Part shown: piece by piece, positions 29,404 to 38,783 of the stretch
How the letters are laid out: each line of letters begins with the position of its first letter
How positions within the stretch are numbered: position 1 is the first letter of the stretch
NCBI RefSeq assembly: GCF_000171235.2
Contig: NZ_ABEA03000084.1
Location: forward strand, 1-64,000
Length of the DNA stretch: 64,000 bases
Source: Geminisphaera colitermitum TAV2
GTDB taxonomy: Bacteria > Verrucomicrobiota > Verrucomicrobiia > Opitutales > Opitutaceae
Direction of reading: 5' to 3'
Translations under genes and position numbers: made by a program
The notes under the pieces: model-generated
Told to the model about the DNA's origin: nothing
Databases searched by the model: none
The model's input: only the letters and a program-made list of their open reading frames with translations

Positions 29404-31239
29404 GTGCCCGAACTCCTTCAGACCCTCCACACCACCTTCGGTTACGACAGCTTCCGCCCCCTCCAGCGCGAGATCATCGAAACCTCGCTCGACGGCCGCG
29501 ACGTCTTTGCCCTGCTCCCCACCGGCGGCGGCAAATCCATGTGCTTCCAACTCCCCGCCATGCACCGCGTCGGCCTCACTATAGTTGTGTCGCCGCTCAT
29601 CGCGCTGATGAAGGACCAAGTTGACCAACTCCAGGCCGCCGGCGTAGCCGCCACCTACCTCAACTCCTCGCTCACCTCCACCGAATCCCGCTCCCGCCTC
29701 GCCGGCCTCCACCGCGGCGAATGGAAACTCCTCTACGTCGCGCCCGAGCGCCTCATGCTCGACAACTGGGCCGAAAACCTCCGCGCCTGGAACGTCGCCG
29801 CCTTTGCCATCGACGAAGCCCACTGCATCTCCGAATGGGGACACGATTTCCGCCCCGAGTACCGCCAGCTCGCCCGCATGCGCGAACTCTTGCCCGAAGC
29901 TCCCATGATGGCGCTCACCGCCACCGCCACCGAACGCGTGCGCGCCGACATCATCAAACACCTCAACCTCCGCGACCCCGCCGTATTCGTCGCTTCCTTC
30001 AACCGCGCCAACCTCTCCTACCGCGTCCTCCCCAAGGACGAACCGCTCAAGCAAATCATCGACTTCGTCAAAAAGCGCGAAGACGAAAGCGGCATCGTTT
30101 ACTGCGCCTCGCGCGCCACTGCCCAACGCACCGCCGAATCCCTTGCCTCGCGCGGCTACTCCGCCCGCCCCTACCACGCCGGCCTCACCGCCGACGAACG
30201 CTCCACCAACCAGGAAATGTTCCTGCGCGACGACGTTAAAATCATCTGCGCCACCATCGCCTTTGGCATGGGCATCAACAAGCCCAACGTCCGCTGGATC
30301 ATCCACTACGACCTGCCCAAAAACATCGAAGGCTACTACCAGGAAACCGGACGTGCCGGACGCGACGGACTCCCCGGCGATTGTTTGCTCCTCTTCAGCG
30401 GCGGCGACATCGCCAAACAGACGCACTTTCTCGATGAAATCACCGACCCGCACGAGCAACAGGTTGCCCGCCACCAACTCCGCCTCATGGCCCACTACGC
30501 CGAGAGCCCCGGCTGCCGCCGCCGCGAACTCCTCGACTACTTCGGCGAACAATTCCCCCTCGACAACTGCGGCGCCTGCGACAACTGCCTCGAACCCCGC
30601 GAGACCTACGACGGCACCGTGCACGCGCAAAAATTCCTCTCGTGCGTCTATCGTTGCCGCCTGGCCAGCCGTTTCGGTGTCGGCATGAACCACATCGCCG
30701 AAGTCCTCACCGGCGCCGCCACCGAAAAAATCGAACGCTGGGGTCACGACCGCCTTTCCACCTACGGTATCGGAAAAGAGCTTACACGCCCGCAATGGAT
30801 GGGCGTCGGGCGTGAACTCATGCGCCTCGGCTACATTGTTGCCGGCGGCGGCGAGTACCCCACGCTCGAACTCAGCCCCGCCGGGGCGGACGTGCTGCGT
30901 AGTCGCCAGCCTATTACACTCACCCGCCAGCCTGACATCACCCGCCGCGCCAAGAAAGTCGTCCGCCGCCAGGGCGACATTGCGTGTGATGAAATCCTCT
31001 TCGCCCGCCTGCGCGACCTGCGCAAGAAACTCGCCGACGAGCGCAAGGTGCCCGCCTACATCATTTTTGGCGACGCCACCCTTCGCCAGATGGCGCGCGA
31101 GTATCCGACCGCCCTCACCTCCATGGAAAACATCTTCGGCATGGGAGAGAAGAAGCGTGCCGAATTTGGCGAAACCTTCGCCGCCGCCATTGCCGAGTTC
31201 CTCAAGACCAACCCCCGCATGAAGTTCGACGACAAGTAA
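29404..31239 (+). CDS. recQ: ATP-dependent DNA helicase RecQ
   Basis: LLPTGGGKSMCFQLPA, AIDEAHCISEWGHDFRPEYRQL, IHYDLPKNIEGYYQETGRAGRDGLP, zinc-binding CGACDNC, HRDC-like C-terminus; GTG start. Confidence 0.95.
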   Translation: MPELLQTLHTTFGYDSFRPLQREIIETSLDGRDVFALLPTGGGKSMCFQLPAMHRVGLTIVVSPLIALMKDQVDQLQAAGVAATYLNSSLTSTESRSRLAGLHRGEWKLLYVAPERLMLDNWAENLRAWNVAAFAIDEAHCISEWGHDFRPEYRQLARMRELLPEAPMMALTATATERVRADIIKHLNLRDPAVFVASFNRANLSYRVLPKDEPLKQIIDFVKKREDESGIVYCASRATAQRTAESLASRGYSARPYHAGLTADERSTNQEMFLRDDVKIICATIAFGMGINKPNVRWIIHYDLPKNIEGYYQETGRAGRDGLPGDCLLLFSGGDIAKQTHFLDEITDPHEQQVARHQLRLMAHYAESPGCRRRELLDYFGEQFPLDNCGACDNCLEPRETYDGTVHAQKFLSCVYRCRLASRFGVGMNHIAEVLTGAATEKIERWGHDRLSTYGIGKELTRPQWMGVGRELMRLGYIVAGGGEYPTLELSPAGADVLRSRQPITLTRQPDITRRAKKVVRRQGDIACDEILFARLRDLRKKLADERKVPAYIIFGDATLRQMAREYPTALTSMENIFGMGEKKRAEFGETFAAAIAEFLKTNPRMKFDDK

Positions 31240-31289
31240 CGCAACTGATGTTACGTAGAGAGCAGTGGTGCGGGCGTCTCGCCCGCAGT

Positions 31290-31392
31290 AGGGGCGTCGC
31301 TTGCGACGCCCGCGCACGCCATTTGAGGCCACGTCCTGCATACGCGGGCTTCGCAAGCGAAGCCCCTACATGTGGCGCGGGCGTCCCGCCCG
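31290..31392 (+). repeat. 103-bp REP-like element, left copy flanking IS110
   Basis: Nearly identical (about 4 mismatches by eye) to 32729-32831; contains perfect hairpins GGGCGTCGC-TT-GCGACGCCC and GGGCTTCGC-AA-GCGAAGCCC. Confidence 0.85.
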
Positions 31393-31510
31393 TTGTAGCA
31401 ACTATCTTGGAGAGTGATTTTTTATGAGCTTGAGAAGTATGAGGGAGAGGCAAAGCAGTGGCATCGGAGGAAGGGGAGTCCACCGAGAGAGAAGAGCCTT
31501 GAACCGTCAA

Positions 31511-32461
31511 TCAGGACGGGAGGGCAGCGGCGTAGGCCGGACGCAGCAGAGAGTTAAGGAAGATGAGGAGTTTTCTGGCGATGGCGACATAGGCTACGGT
31601 GGGAGGTTTGCCGCGAGCGCGCAGTTGTTGGTAGTGGAGACGGGAAGGCTCATGCCAGCGAGCGGCGACCATGGCGCACTGGTAGAGGACGCGGCGAGCG
31701 GGAGCGCGGCCACCTTGGATGATGCGAAGACCCTTGAGTTTGCCGGAGTCCCAGGGAAGGGGGGCAAGGTCGGCGAGCTTGGCGATCTGTCTGCGGTTCA
31801 GGGAGCCGAGTTCGGGCAGGTAGGCGATAAGGGAAAGGGCGCTGAGGATGCCCACACCCGGAGCGAAGCACAGGGTGTGGATACGCTCGAGCCAAGGCGC
31901 CGCCTGTTCGCTGTAGAGCCAAGCCTGCAGATCAAGTTCGAGAGCGAGGCGGTGGGAGCGCAGGGCGCGCACAACGCGCTTGAGTTGAAGAGCGCTCCGA
32001 GCACTGAGCAGGTTGTTGCGCATGTCGAAGGCGCTGATCTGTTCGACGATGGCATGGCGAGCCATGAGCAGGTCGCCCAGACGCCGCAGGGCGTCCGAGG
32101 GCACGGGCGAGGGCGCGGGGTGACCTTCGATGCCCAAACGCAAGAGAACACGAGCATCGATCGGATCGGTTTTTTCGAGTGTGCCGAGCGACTTGGCGAA
32201 GGCGCGGACTTGTGCCGGGTTCAGGCAGGTCAGGGCAATGGCGTTGAGGGCGCAGCGTTGTTGCAACAAACGGTGATGACGTCCGGTGGCCTCGCAGAGC
32301 AAATGGACGCCGGCTGGCAGGCCGGCCAGCCAGGAGTCCATCGCTTGCGGGCAATTGGGGACGTTGACGACTTTGGCAGCAAGAGTGCTGCAGACCGCGA
32401 GCGAGTCTTTGGCGACATCGACACCGACGTAATCAGTTGCGGGCAGAGGATACATGCTCAT
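31511..32461 (-). CDS. IS110 family (DEDD) transposase
   Basis: YVGVDVAKDSLAVC, LLCEATGRHHR, KTDPIDARVLLRLG N-terminal DEDD motifs; C-terminal FAPGVGILSALSLIAYLPELGSLNRRQIAKLADLAP. ORF extends to 32506. Confidence 0.93.
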   Translation of the reverse strand: MSMYPLPATDYVGVDVAKDSLAVCSTLAAKVVNVPNCPQAMDSWLAGLPAGVHLLCEATGRHHRLLQQRCALNAIALTCLNPAQVRAFAKSLGTLEKTDPIDARVLLRLGIEGHPAPSPVPSDALRRLGDLLMARHAIVEQISAFDMRNNLLSARSALQLKRVVRALRSHRLALELDLQAWLYSEQAAPWLERIHTLCFAPGVGILSALSLIAYLPELGSLNRRQIAKLADLAPLPWDSGKLKGLRIIQGGRAPARRVLYQCAMVAARWHEPSRLHYQQLRARGKPPTVAYVAIARKLLIFLNSLLRPAYAAALPS

Positions 32462-32609
32462 CCTTGTTTTGTCGGACTCGCCGGAGCAATTGCTTCGGTG
32501 GTCCATTCAACGGTTCGAGCGATTAACCAAAAGGTCGCCTGCGGTTCATGCTACCAGCGCTCTGATCCGAACGGATCAAGCAGGGGCGTCGACGAACTCG
32601 CAGGCGGCC

Positions 32610-32641
32610 GAGCCGTGAGGGCCTGCAGGCCCTCACGGCTC
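32610..32641. repeat. 32-bp perfect palindrome
   Basis: GAGCCGTGAGGGCCTGCAGGCCCTCACGGCTC equals its reverse complement. Confidence 0.9.
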
Positions 32642-32728
32642 ATCCGCCCGAGGCCTCCCCCCGTCGAACCAACTTGCGGGGGCAGTCCTCGACTGAACTC
32701 CCTCATCTTACCACATCTCCAAACAACA

Positions 32729-32831
32729 AGGGGCGTCGCTTGCGACGCCCGCGCACGCCATTCGAGGCCACGTCCTGCATACGCGGGCTTCGCAAGCGAA
32801 GCCCCTACGCGTGACGCGGGCGTCCCGCCCG
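32729..32831 (+). repeat. 103-bp REP-like element, right copy flanking IS110
   Basis: See 31290-31392. Confidence 0.85.
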
Positions 32832-32879
32832 CAATGTAGCACGGGCTGCCTCCCGTGATTCGCAGAATCAGGGCAGGCT

Positions 32880-32919
32880 GTCCCGGTTTGGAGAATTTTT
32901 GGCGCGTAATGCCAAAGAC
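32880..32919 (+). promoter_or_regulatory. Conserved motif TCCCG-N14-TGGC-N7-GCCAAAGAC, copy 3
   Basis: Ungapped match to reverse complements at 46306-46345 and 47577-47616; same orientation relative to the downstream gene. Confidence 0.65.
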
Positions 32920-32953
32920 ATTACCCCGGACGACCGGATAAGCTTGGAACGCC

Positions 32954-33781
32954 GTGAATCCTCCCGAATTTTCCGTCTTCGTAAGATCCTGGGGCGCAAT
33001 GCCCTTGCCCCAGCTTGCCGAAAAAATCAAAGGACTCGGCTTTGACGGCATCGAACTCCCGGTCCGCCCCGGTTTCCCTGTGACCCCCGACAACGTGCAA
33101 ACCGCCCTGCCGGAAGCCGTCCGCATTTTCGCCAGCCAAGGACTCAAAATCCACAGCATCGCCTCCGACCTGACAGAACCGATTTTCCAAGCCGCCGCCG
33201 CTGCGGGCGTTCCCCTCGTTCGCATCTGCGTTCCCATCCCCTCAGGGAAAACCTATCTGGAGGCGGAAGCGGACGTGAAACGGAACTTCGCCGCACTCGT
33301 CCCCCTGCTCACAAAATATGGCGTGACGATCGGCGTGCAAAATCACTGTGACCGCTGGGTCTCCCATTCGATGGGACTCCTGCGCCTGATCGAAGATTTT
33401 TCCCCGAAACACTTCGCGGCGGTATGGGATGCCGCGCACAATGCCCTCAATGGCGAAGACCCGGACCTCGGCCTGGACATCGTCTGGTCACGCCTGCGGA
33501 TGGTGAACCTGAAAAACGCCTTCCGGAAACGCACCACGCCCCCCGAAGCCGAAGTGGCGACATGGAAAATTTACTGGACCTCCGGCCGGCAAGGGCAGGT
33601 CTCCTGGCCGCAAGTCGCCCGCGAACTGGCTCAACGCGGATACCAAGGCCCCGTGTGCCTGACTGCCGAATACAGCGACCAAAGCTCGGTGGACCGACTC
33701 ATCGCCGAGGACATCCGTTTCGCAAAAGAAATTTTTTCCAAGGAATACGCCGCCCGCTTCGCAGCGGAAATTAAGAATTAG
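32954..33781 (+). CDS. Sugar phosphate isomerase/epimerase (xylose isomerase-like TIM barrel)
   Basis: QLAEKIKGLGFDGIELPV, YGVTIGVQNHCDRW, FAAVWDAAHN. Confidence 0.82.
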   Translation: MNPPEFSVFVRSWGAMPLPQLAEKIKGLGFDGIELPVRPGFPVTPDNVQTALPEAVRIFASQGLKIHSIASDLTEPIFQAAAAAGVPLVRICVPIPSGKTYLEAEADVKRNFAALVPLLTKYGVTIGVQNHCDRWVSHSMGLLRLIEDFSPKHFAAVWDAAHNALNGEDPDLGLDIVWSRLRMVNLKNAFRKRTTPPEAEVATWKIYWTSGRQGQVSWPQVARELAQRGYQGPVCLTAEYSDQSSVDRLIAEDIRFAKEIFSKEYAARFAAEIKN

Positions 33782-33901
33782 AATTTAGAAATTAAGACGT
33801 CCAAGCCACCCAAACCGCACCGCAACCGCAGTCCGTTTTCCTAATTCCTAATTTCTACTTCCTAATTTTCCGTCCCCCCCCCCCCTGCCGAAACAGTCAT
33901 C

Positions 33902-34894
33902 ATGAAATCGCAATCTTCCGTATCCGAAAAACCACTTCGCATCGCCATGATCGGTGCCGGGCAACTGGCGACGGCCATGCACTATCCCTCGCTTACCTCG
34001 ATGCCCGACGTCGAAATCGCTGCGATGTGCGACATGAACCCCGAACGCCTCAACCTCATCGGTGACAAATTCGGCGTAATCAAACGCTACACCAACTACC
34101 GCACCATGCTGGAGGAGACCGCGCCCGACGCCGTTTACGCAATCGGTCCATCCCACCACATGTATGACATCTGGATCGACTGCCTCAAACGCGGACTGAA
34201 TCTCTTCATCGAAAAACCGATGGGCCTGACGCTTCATCAAGCCGAAACCCTGGCATGGCTGGCGGACAAACACGACTGCATCACGCAAGTCGGCTTCCAA
34301 CGACGGAGCGCCCCGCTTGCGGTGAAACTTTACAACGAATGCCGCAAACGCGGTCCCATTACCCACGCCCTCTGCCGCTTCTACAAATGTGCCCCCAGCC
34401 CGCTGCACGGCGCCGCCGATCACATGATGGAAGACGGCGTTCATTCGATCGACACACTGCGCTGGCTCTGCGGCGGCGAAATCGTCCGCATCCAAAGCGT
34501 CACCCGGCGGGTCGGCACGCCCGACATCAATTTCATCAGCGCCCTGATCGAATTCGACACCGGCGCCACCGGCCTGCTCATCAACAGTTGGAGCAGCGGA
34601 CGGCGCATCTTTGACATCGAAATCCACGCCCCCGGCATCTGCGCCGAACTGGAGCACGAGGGCAAAGGATACCTCCACGCCGATGGCGACACGACCGGCA
34701 CCGAGTTCGACACGCGCGAAGTCAGCGGCTCGGACCAAATCCATGTCTATGGCGGTTTCCATGCCAAGAGCCGGGAATTCCTCGACGCCATGCGCAACGG
34801 AACGCGCCCCTCGTCCCATTTCGGCGATGCCGTAAAAACAATGGCCGCCGCAGTCGAAATCCTTTCGCAAACCCGCTCCGAGAAACGACCATGA
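33902..34894 (+). CDS. Gfo/Idh/MocA family oxidoreductase
   Basis: RIAMIGAGQLATAMHYPSL Rossmann motif; GLNLFIEKPMGLT. Confidence 0.92.
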   Translation: MKSQSSVSEKPLRIAMIGAGQLATAMHYPSLTSMPDVEIAAMCDMNPERLNLIGDKFGVIKRYTNYRTMLEETAPDAVYAIGPSHHMYDIWIDCLKRGLNLFIEKPMGLTLHQAETLAWLADKHDCITQVGFQRRSAPLAVKLYNECRKRGPITHALCRFYKCAPSPLHGAADHMMEDGVHSIDTLRWLCGGEIVRIQSVTRRVGTPDINFISALIEFDTGATGLLINSWSSGRRIFDIEIHAPGICAELEHEGKGYLHADGDTTGTEFDTREVSGSDQIHVYGGFHAKSREFLDAMRNGTRPSSHFGDAVKTMAAAVEILSQTRSEKRP

Positions 34895-36402
34895 ACCTTC
34901 CAAAAATAAAAATCCGCGAAGCCCGCGCCTGTATCCAACCCGTGGAGACGCGAATGCCGTTCCGTTTCGGCATCGCCGAGATGCGCCGGATGCCGCACCT
35001 CTTTCTCCGCGTCACGCTGGAACAAGGCGGCGCGCGGGCCACCGGTCTGGCCGCCGATCATCTCGTGCCCAAGTGGTTCACCAAAAACCCCCGCACCACC
35101 TGCGACGAGGACATCCGCGAAATGCGCGAAGTGGTGCTCGAAGCGTGCCGGGTCGCGGAAGACGCCGCGGGCGAATCCACACCGTTCGCCTTGTGGTGGG
35201 AGATTTATCACGAACAGCAACGACGCGCAAAAGTGCGCGGATGGCCTCCCTTGCTGGCCTCGTTTGGCGCATCTCTCATCGAACGCGCCCTGCTCGACGC
35301 CTTCTGCCGACTGGGAGCAGGGGGGGGGGGGGGGGGAGGATCGGGATCGGGAGCGGGATCGGCACCAAAACCGTTTTCCGCCGTGCTGCGCGAGAACAGC
35401 GCGGGCATCGACCTGGGACGGATTTACCCGGAACTGTCGGGCATTGCTCCTGCCGACATTCTTCCATCCCGGCCATCCGAGCGCGTGTTCGCGCGTCACA
35501 CGATTGGGCTGAGCGATCCGCTGACCGACGACGACCTGCGCAATGGAGAATGGCCCGTGGACGGCCTGCCGGTTTCCCTGCGTGCCTGCATCCGCCACTA
35601 CGGTCTCGTCCGGTTCAAAATCAAAATTTCCGACGACACCGAAAAAAACATCGACCGCCTCACGGTCATCGCCTCGCTGCTGGAACGCGACGCGCCACCC
35701 GACTACCAATGCACGCTCGACGGAAACGAATCGTATCGGAGTATTGAATACTTCCTGGATTTCTGGAATCGCCTGATTCGGACAAAGGCGCTTGAGCCGT
35801 GGCTCGACCATCTCTTGTTCGTGGAACAACCGTTGCACCGCGACGTCGCGCTTGGCACGGACATGCGAAAGGTGTTTGCCGATTGTCCGCGCGTTCCCCG
35901 GATGCTTATCGACGAGTCCGACGCCACCATCGACACGCTTCCCCAGGCGCTCGCCTGCGGTTATGAGGGGACAACGCACAAGAACTGCAAAGGTGTTTTC
36001 AAAAGCGTGGCCAATCTCGGTCTGCTGAAACATCGCGCCAAGGCGGGAGGGGCGGGCGGAGCCGCGTTTCTATTTAGCGGCGAGGATCTGTCCAACATTG
36101 GCCCCGTGGCCTTGTTGCAGGATTTGTGTGTCGCGCAAAACCTGGGGCTCACCGATCTGGAGCGCAACGGACACCATTACTTCCGTGGCCTGTCGAATTT
36201 CCCACGAGAGATATGGACGTCGTTGTTGAAAGAGCATTCCGATTTGTATCAGGAACTCCATGACGGATGTCCTGCCGTGCGTATCGTGAACGGTGAAATT
36301 TCCTGCGCCTCGGTGCATCGGCACGGACTCGGAACCTCGTTCGATTTGGACACCGCACTGTTCACGCCGCTGGAAGCGTGGAGCGGCAAATTGCAAGCGT
36401 AA
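34891..36402 (+). CDS. Enolase superfamily (mandelate racemase/muconate lactonizing-like) protein
   Basis: 503 aa; RFKIKIS (KxK), CTLDGNES, LLFVEQPL, RMLIDESDAT, THKNCKG in the expected order. ATGA overlap with upstream gene. Confidence 0.75.
   Translation: MNLPKIKIREARACIQPVETRMPFRFGIAEMRRMPHLFLRVTLEQGGARATGLAADHLVPKWFTKNPRTTCDEDIREMREVVLEACRVAEDAAGESTPFALWWEIYHEQQRRAKVRGWPPLLASFGASLIERALLDAFCRLGAGGGGGGGSGSGAGSAPKPFSAVLRENSAGIDLGRIYPELSGIAPADILPSRPSERVFARHTIGLSDPLTDDDLRNGEWPVDGLPVSLRACIRHYGLVRFKIKISDDTEKNIDRLTVIASLLERDAPPDYQCTLDGNESYRSIEYFLDFWNRLIRTKALEPWLDHLLFVEQPLHRDVALGTDMRKVFADCPRVPRMLIDESDATIDTLPQALACGYEGTTHKNCKGVFKSVANLGLLKHRAKAGGAGGAAFLFSGEDLSNIGPVALLQDLCVAQNLGLTDLERNGHHYFRGLSNFPREIWTSLLKEHSDLYQELHDGCPAVRIVNGEISCASVHRHGLGTSFDLDTALFTPLEAWSGKLQA
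35320..35336 (+). repeat. Poly-G tract (about 17 nt) inside enolase-superfamily ORF
   Basis: Direct read; encodes a Gly run. Confidence 0.93.
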
Positions 36403-36417
36403 CGGATCATCCCCTCT

Positions 36418-36434
36418 CCCCCCCCCCCCCCCCC
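36418..36434 (+). repeat. Poly-C tract (about 17 nt), intergenic
   Basis: Direct read, about 60 nt 5' of the likely SSS symporter start (36496). Confidence 0.93.
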
Positions 36435-36462
36435 TCCACACACACACATACCCACGACGCGT

Positions 36463-38511
36463 TTGCCGTTTTGGTTTCCGCCATTTTCGCATCTCATGCA
36501 CATCATCGACTGGTTGGTTATCACGGTGCCCTTGGCCATTGTCCTGACCGTTGGTGTCATCACGCATCGCTACATGAAAAGTGTTGCCCACTTCGTATCC
36601 GGAGGTCGTGTTGGCGGACGTTATTTGCTGGCTGTTGCCAAGGGGGAAATGACGGCGGGGGCGGTCGTGTTCGTGGCGGCGTGGGAGGTGTTTGCTCAGT
36701 CGGGATTCATTCCGACTTGGTGGGGTTGGATCACGGGGCCGGTGGCCATTGTCGTGGCGATTTTCGGGTTCGTCATTTATCGGTTTCGTGAGACGCGGGC
36801 CATGACGCTGGCCCAGTTTTTCGAGATGCGTTACAGCCGCAATTTTCGTTTGTTCGCCGGTGTGCTTGGGTTTGTGGCCGGTGTGATTAACTTCGGCATC
36901 ATCCCGGCGATTGGGGCGCGGTTCATGGTGTATTTTCTGCAACTGCCAACAGAGATGACGGTTCTTTCGTATTCATTTCCTACTTACATTGCGTTGATGG
37001 GAGTGTTTCTTTCCATCAGCCTGACGCTCACGATCTCGGGTGGTTTGATCACGTTGATGGTGACGGACTGCATCGAAGGGATTTTTGCGCAGTTGATGTA
37101 CATCGTCATCATTGTGGGCGTGCTTTGCATGGTGGATTGGAGCGAGATGTCGGCCTTCATCGGCACGCGTCCGCCGAATCATTCGATGGTCAATCCGTTC
37201 GATGCGTGGGCGGTGCAGGATTTCAATTTGTGGTTTGTGTTGATGGGCGTGTTTGTCGGGACGTACGGCACGATGGCGTGGCAAAATTCCAGCGCCTACA
37301 ACACGGCAGGGGCGACGCCGCACGAGGCGCGCATGGGTGGTTTGCTTGGGCGCTGGCGCGAGCAGGGAAAGAGCGCCGTGGTGGTGTTGCTGGCGCTGGC
37401 CGCGCTGACCTACCTGGGACATCCTGATTTCGTCTCGGCGTCCGAGGTGGCGCGCGAGTCGATTGAGGGCATCGAGCAGGCTCAGATCAGAAAACAAATG
37501 ACGATCCCGGTGGCCTTGTCCCACATGTTGCCGATTGGTGTGAAGGGTGCGCTTTGCGCAGTGTTGTTGCTGGGGATTTTTGGCGGAGATTCGACGCACT
37601 TGCATTCGTGGGGAGGCATTTTGGCGCAGGATGTGATTCTGCCTCGTTTGAAGCGTACGCCTGCGCCGGCGGGGCACATTCGTTTGTTGCGAGCGTGCAT
37701 TATCGGGGTGGCGGTTTTCGCGTTTTTGTTCGGGGCATTTTTCCGGCACACGGAATACATCATCATGTGGTGGCAGGTGACGACTGCGGTTTATGTGGGT
37801 GGAGCGGGCGCGGCGATTGTCGGCGGGCTTTACTGGAAGCGGGGAACGTCGGCGGGGGCGTGGTCGGCGATGGTGGCGGGGGCGATTTTGTCGGGCGGGG
37901 GCATCTTGGTTTATAAGTTGTTTGGTGACGCCTTTCTGTCGCGCGCGTTGCAGGCGCTGGGTCTTCCGGTGGGGGATTTTACGGTCAATGGAATGCAGAT
38001 TTCGTTTTTTTCCACGTTGGTTGCGATCACGCTTTACGTGGTTGTTTCGCTCGCCACCTGCCGTCGGGATTACCCGCTCAACAAGATGCTGCATCGTGAC
38101 GAATTGCCGCTCGACGCCAATGGGCGTCCGATTGTGGCGAAGCGTCCGCGGACGCTGGCGCGGATCGTTGGCATCGACGAGCGTTTCACGACGGGTGACA
38201 AGTGGATCACGGGGAGTTTGTTTTGCTGGGCGTTTCTGTGGTTCGGCGTGATGCTTGTTGGCACGGTGTGGAATTTGATTGGCCAGTGGGGTTGGTTGCA
38301 TTGGGCGGGGATCAAACCGTGGTCGAACGAGAATTGGCTTGGTTTCTGGCACGTAACGGCGATCGGTTTGCCGTGTATCATAACTGTGGTGACAGGTTTG
38401 TGGTTCACTTGGGGTGGTGTTCGTGACATCCGGCGGCTGTTCGCTTCGTTGCGTGGTTACAAGATCGACGACTCCGACAATGGCACCGTCGAACAGCACA
38501 AACCGTGGTGA
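36463..38511 (+). CDS. Sodium:solute symporter family transporter
   Basis: 682 aa, many TM segments; SSS-type pattern including AQFFEMRYSRNFRLFAGVLGF. True start may be MHIIDW at 36496. Confidence 0.87.
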   Translation: MPFWFPPFSHLMHIIDWLVITVPLAIVLTVGVITHRYMKSVAHFVSGGRVGGRYLLAVAKGEMTAGAVVFVAAWEVFAQSGFIPTWWGWITGPVAIVVAIFGFVIYRFRETRAMTLAQFFEMRYSRNFRLFAGVLGFVAGVINFGIIPAIGARFMVYFLQLPTEMTVLSYSFPTYIALMGVFLSISLTLTISGGLITLMVTDCIEGIFAQLMYIVIIVGVLCMVDWSEMSAFIGTRPPNHSMVNPFDAWAVQDFNLWFVLMGVFVGTYGTMAWQNSSAYNTAGATPHEARMGGLLGRWREQGKSAVVVLLALAALTYLGHPDFVSASEVARESIEGIEQAQIRKQMTIPVALSHMLPIGVKGALCAVLLLGIFGGDSTHLHSWGGILAQDVILPRLKRTPAPAGHIRLLRACIIGVAVFAFLFGAFFRHTEYIIMWWQVTTAVYVGGAGAAIVGGLYWKRGTSAGAWSAMVAGAILSGGGILVYKLFGDAFLSRALQALGLPVGDFTVNGMQISFFSTLVAITLYVVVSLATCRRDYPLNKMLHRDELPLDANGRPIVAKRPRTLARIVGIDERFTTGDKWITGSLFCWAFLWFGVMLVGTVWNLIGQWGWLHWAGIKPWSNENWLGFWHVTAIGLPCIITVVTGLWFTWGGVRDIRRLFASLRGYKIDDSDNGTVEQHKPW

Positions 38512-38574
38512 GTTGCCGGTCTCCAAACTCCGAGTCATCGACTGAAGCTGTTTTGGTTTTGAGAGTGTTCATTT

Positions 38575-38700
38575 TGGAGTGCGGTGATTCATCACCGCTT
38601 TTGACGGCGCGATTTATCGCGTCGCCCCGCCCAGTGGAGCGACGAAGAGAGCGGGGCGTTAAAACGCCCCGTCAAAGCGGCGATAAATCGCCGCACTCCA
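38575..38700. repeat. Palindromic REP-like element with multiple hairpins
   Basis: Ends TGGAGTGCGG...CCGCACTCCA; internal hairpins GCGGTGAT-TC-ATCACCGC, GGGGCGTT-AA-AACGCCCC, GCGGCGAT-AA-ATCGCCGC. Confidence 0.85.
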
Positions 38701-38783
38701 TAGGGAGGCGGAAGGCGGGAGGCGGGATGCTTGCGTTCCGGGTTGTTCTGCAATTTATCCGCAGCAAATAATCCCCACCGCGC

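Larger units (their letters stand above)
31393..32728 (-). mobile_element. IS110-family insertion sequence (outer limits approximate)
   Basis: Full-length IS110-type transposase with long upstream non-coding end, bracketed by direct 103-bp repeats; exact ends not determined. Confidence 0.7.

Noticed and set aside
29356-31356. 666-aa minus-strand ORF
   Set aside because: Antisense to recQ, which has clear helicase motifs.
31424-32839. 471-aa plus-strand ORF over the IS110 region
   Set aside because: Antisense to a clear IS110 transposase; low-complexity translation and it runs through REP-like repeats.
31260-32870. Possible CRISPR array from repeated palindromes
   Set aside because: Only two copies of a 103-bp unit separated by an IS; no regular short repeats and spacers, no cas genes.
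36973-38538. 521-aa minus-strand ORF
   Set aside because: Antisense to the SSS symporter; Arg/His/Gln-rich shadow translation.
38746-38760. Third copy of the AAAAGTCAGGATAC element, suggested by TTCTGCAAT before the AraC gene
   Set aside because: The two upstream blocks are absent at the required spacing, so the match is probably chance.
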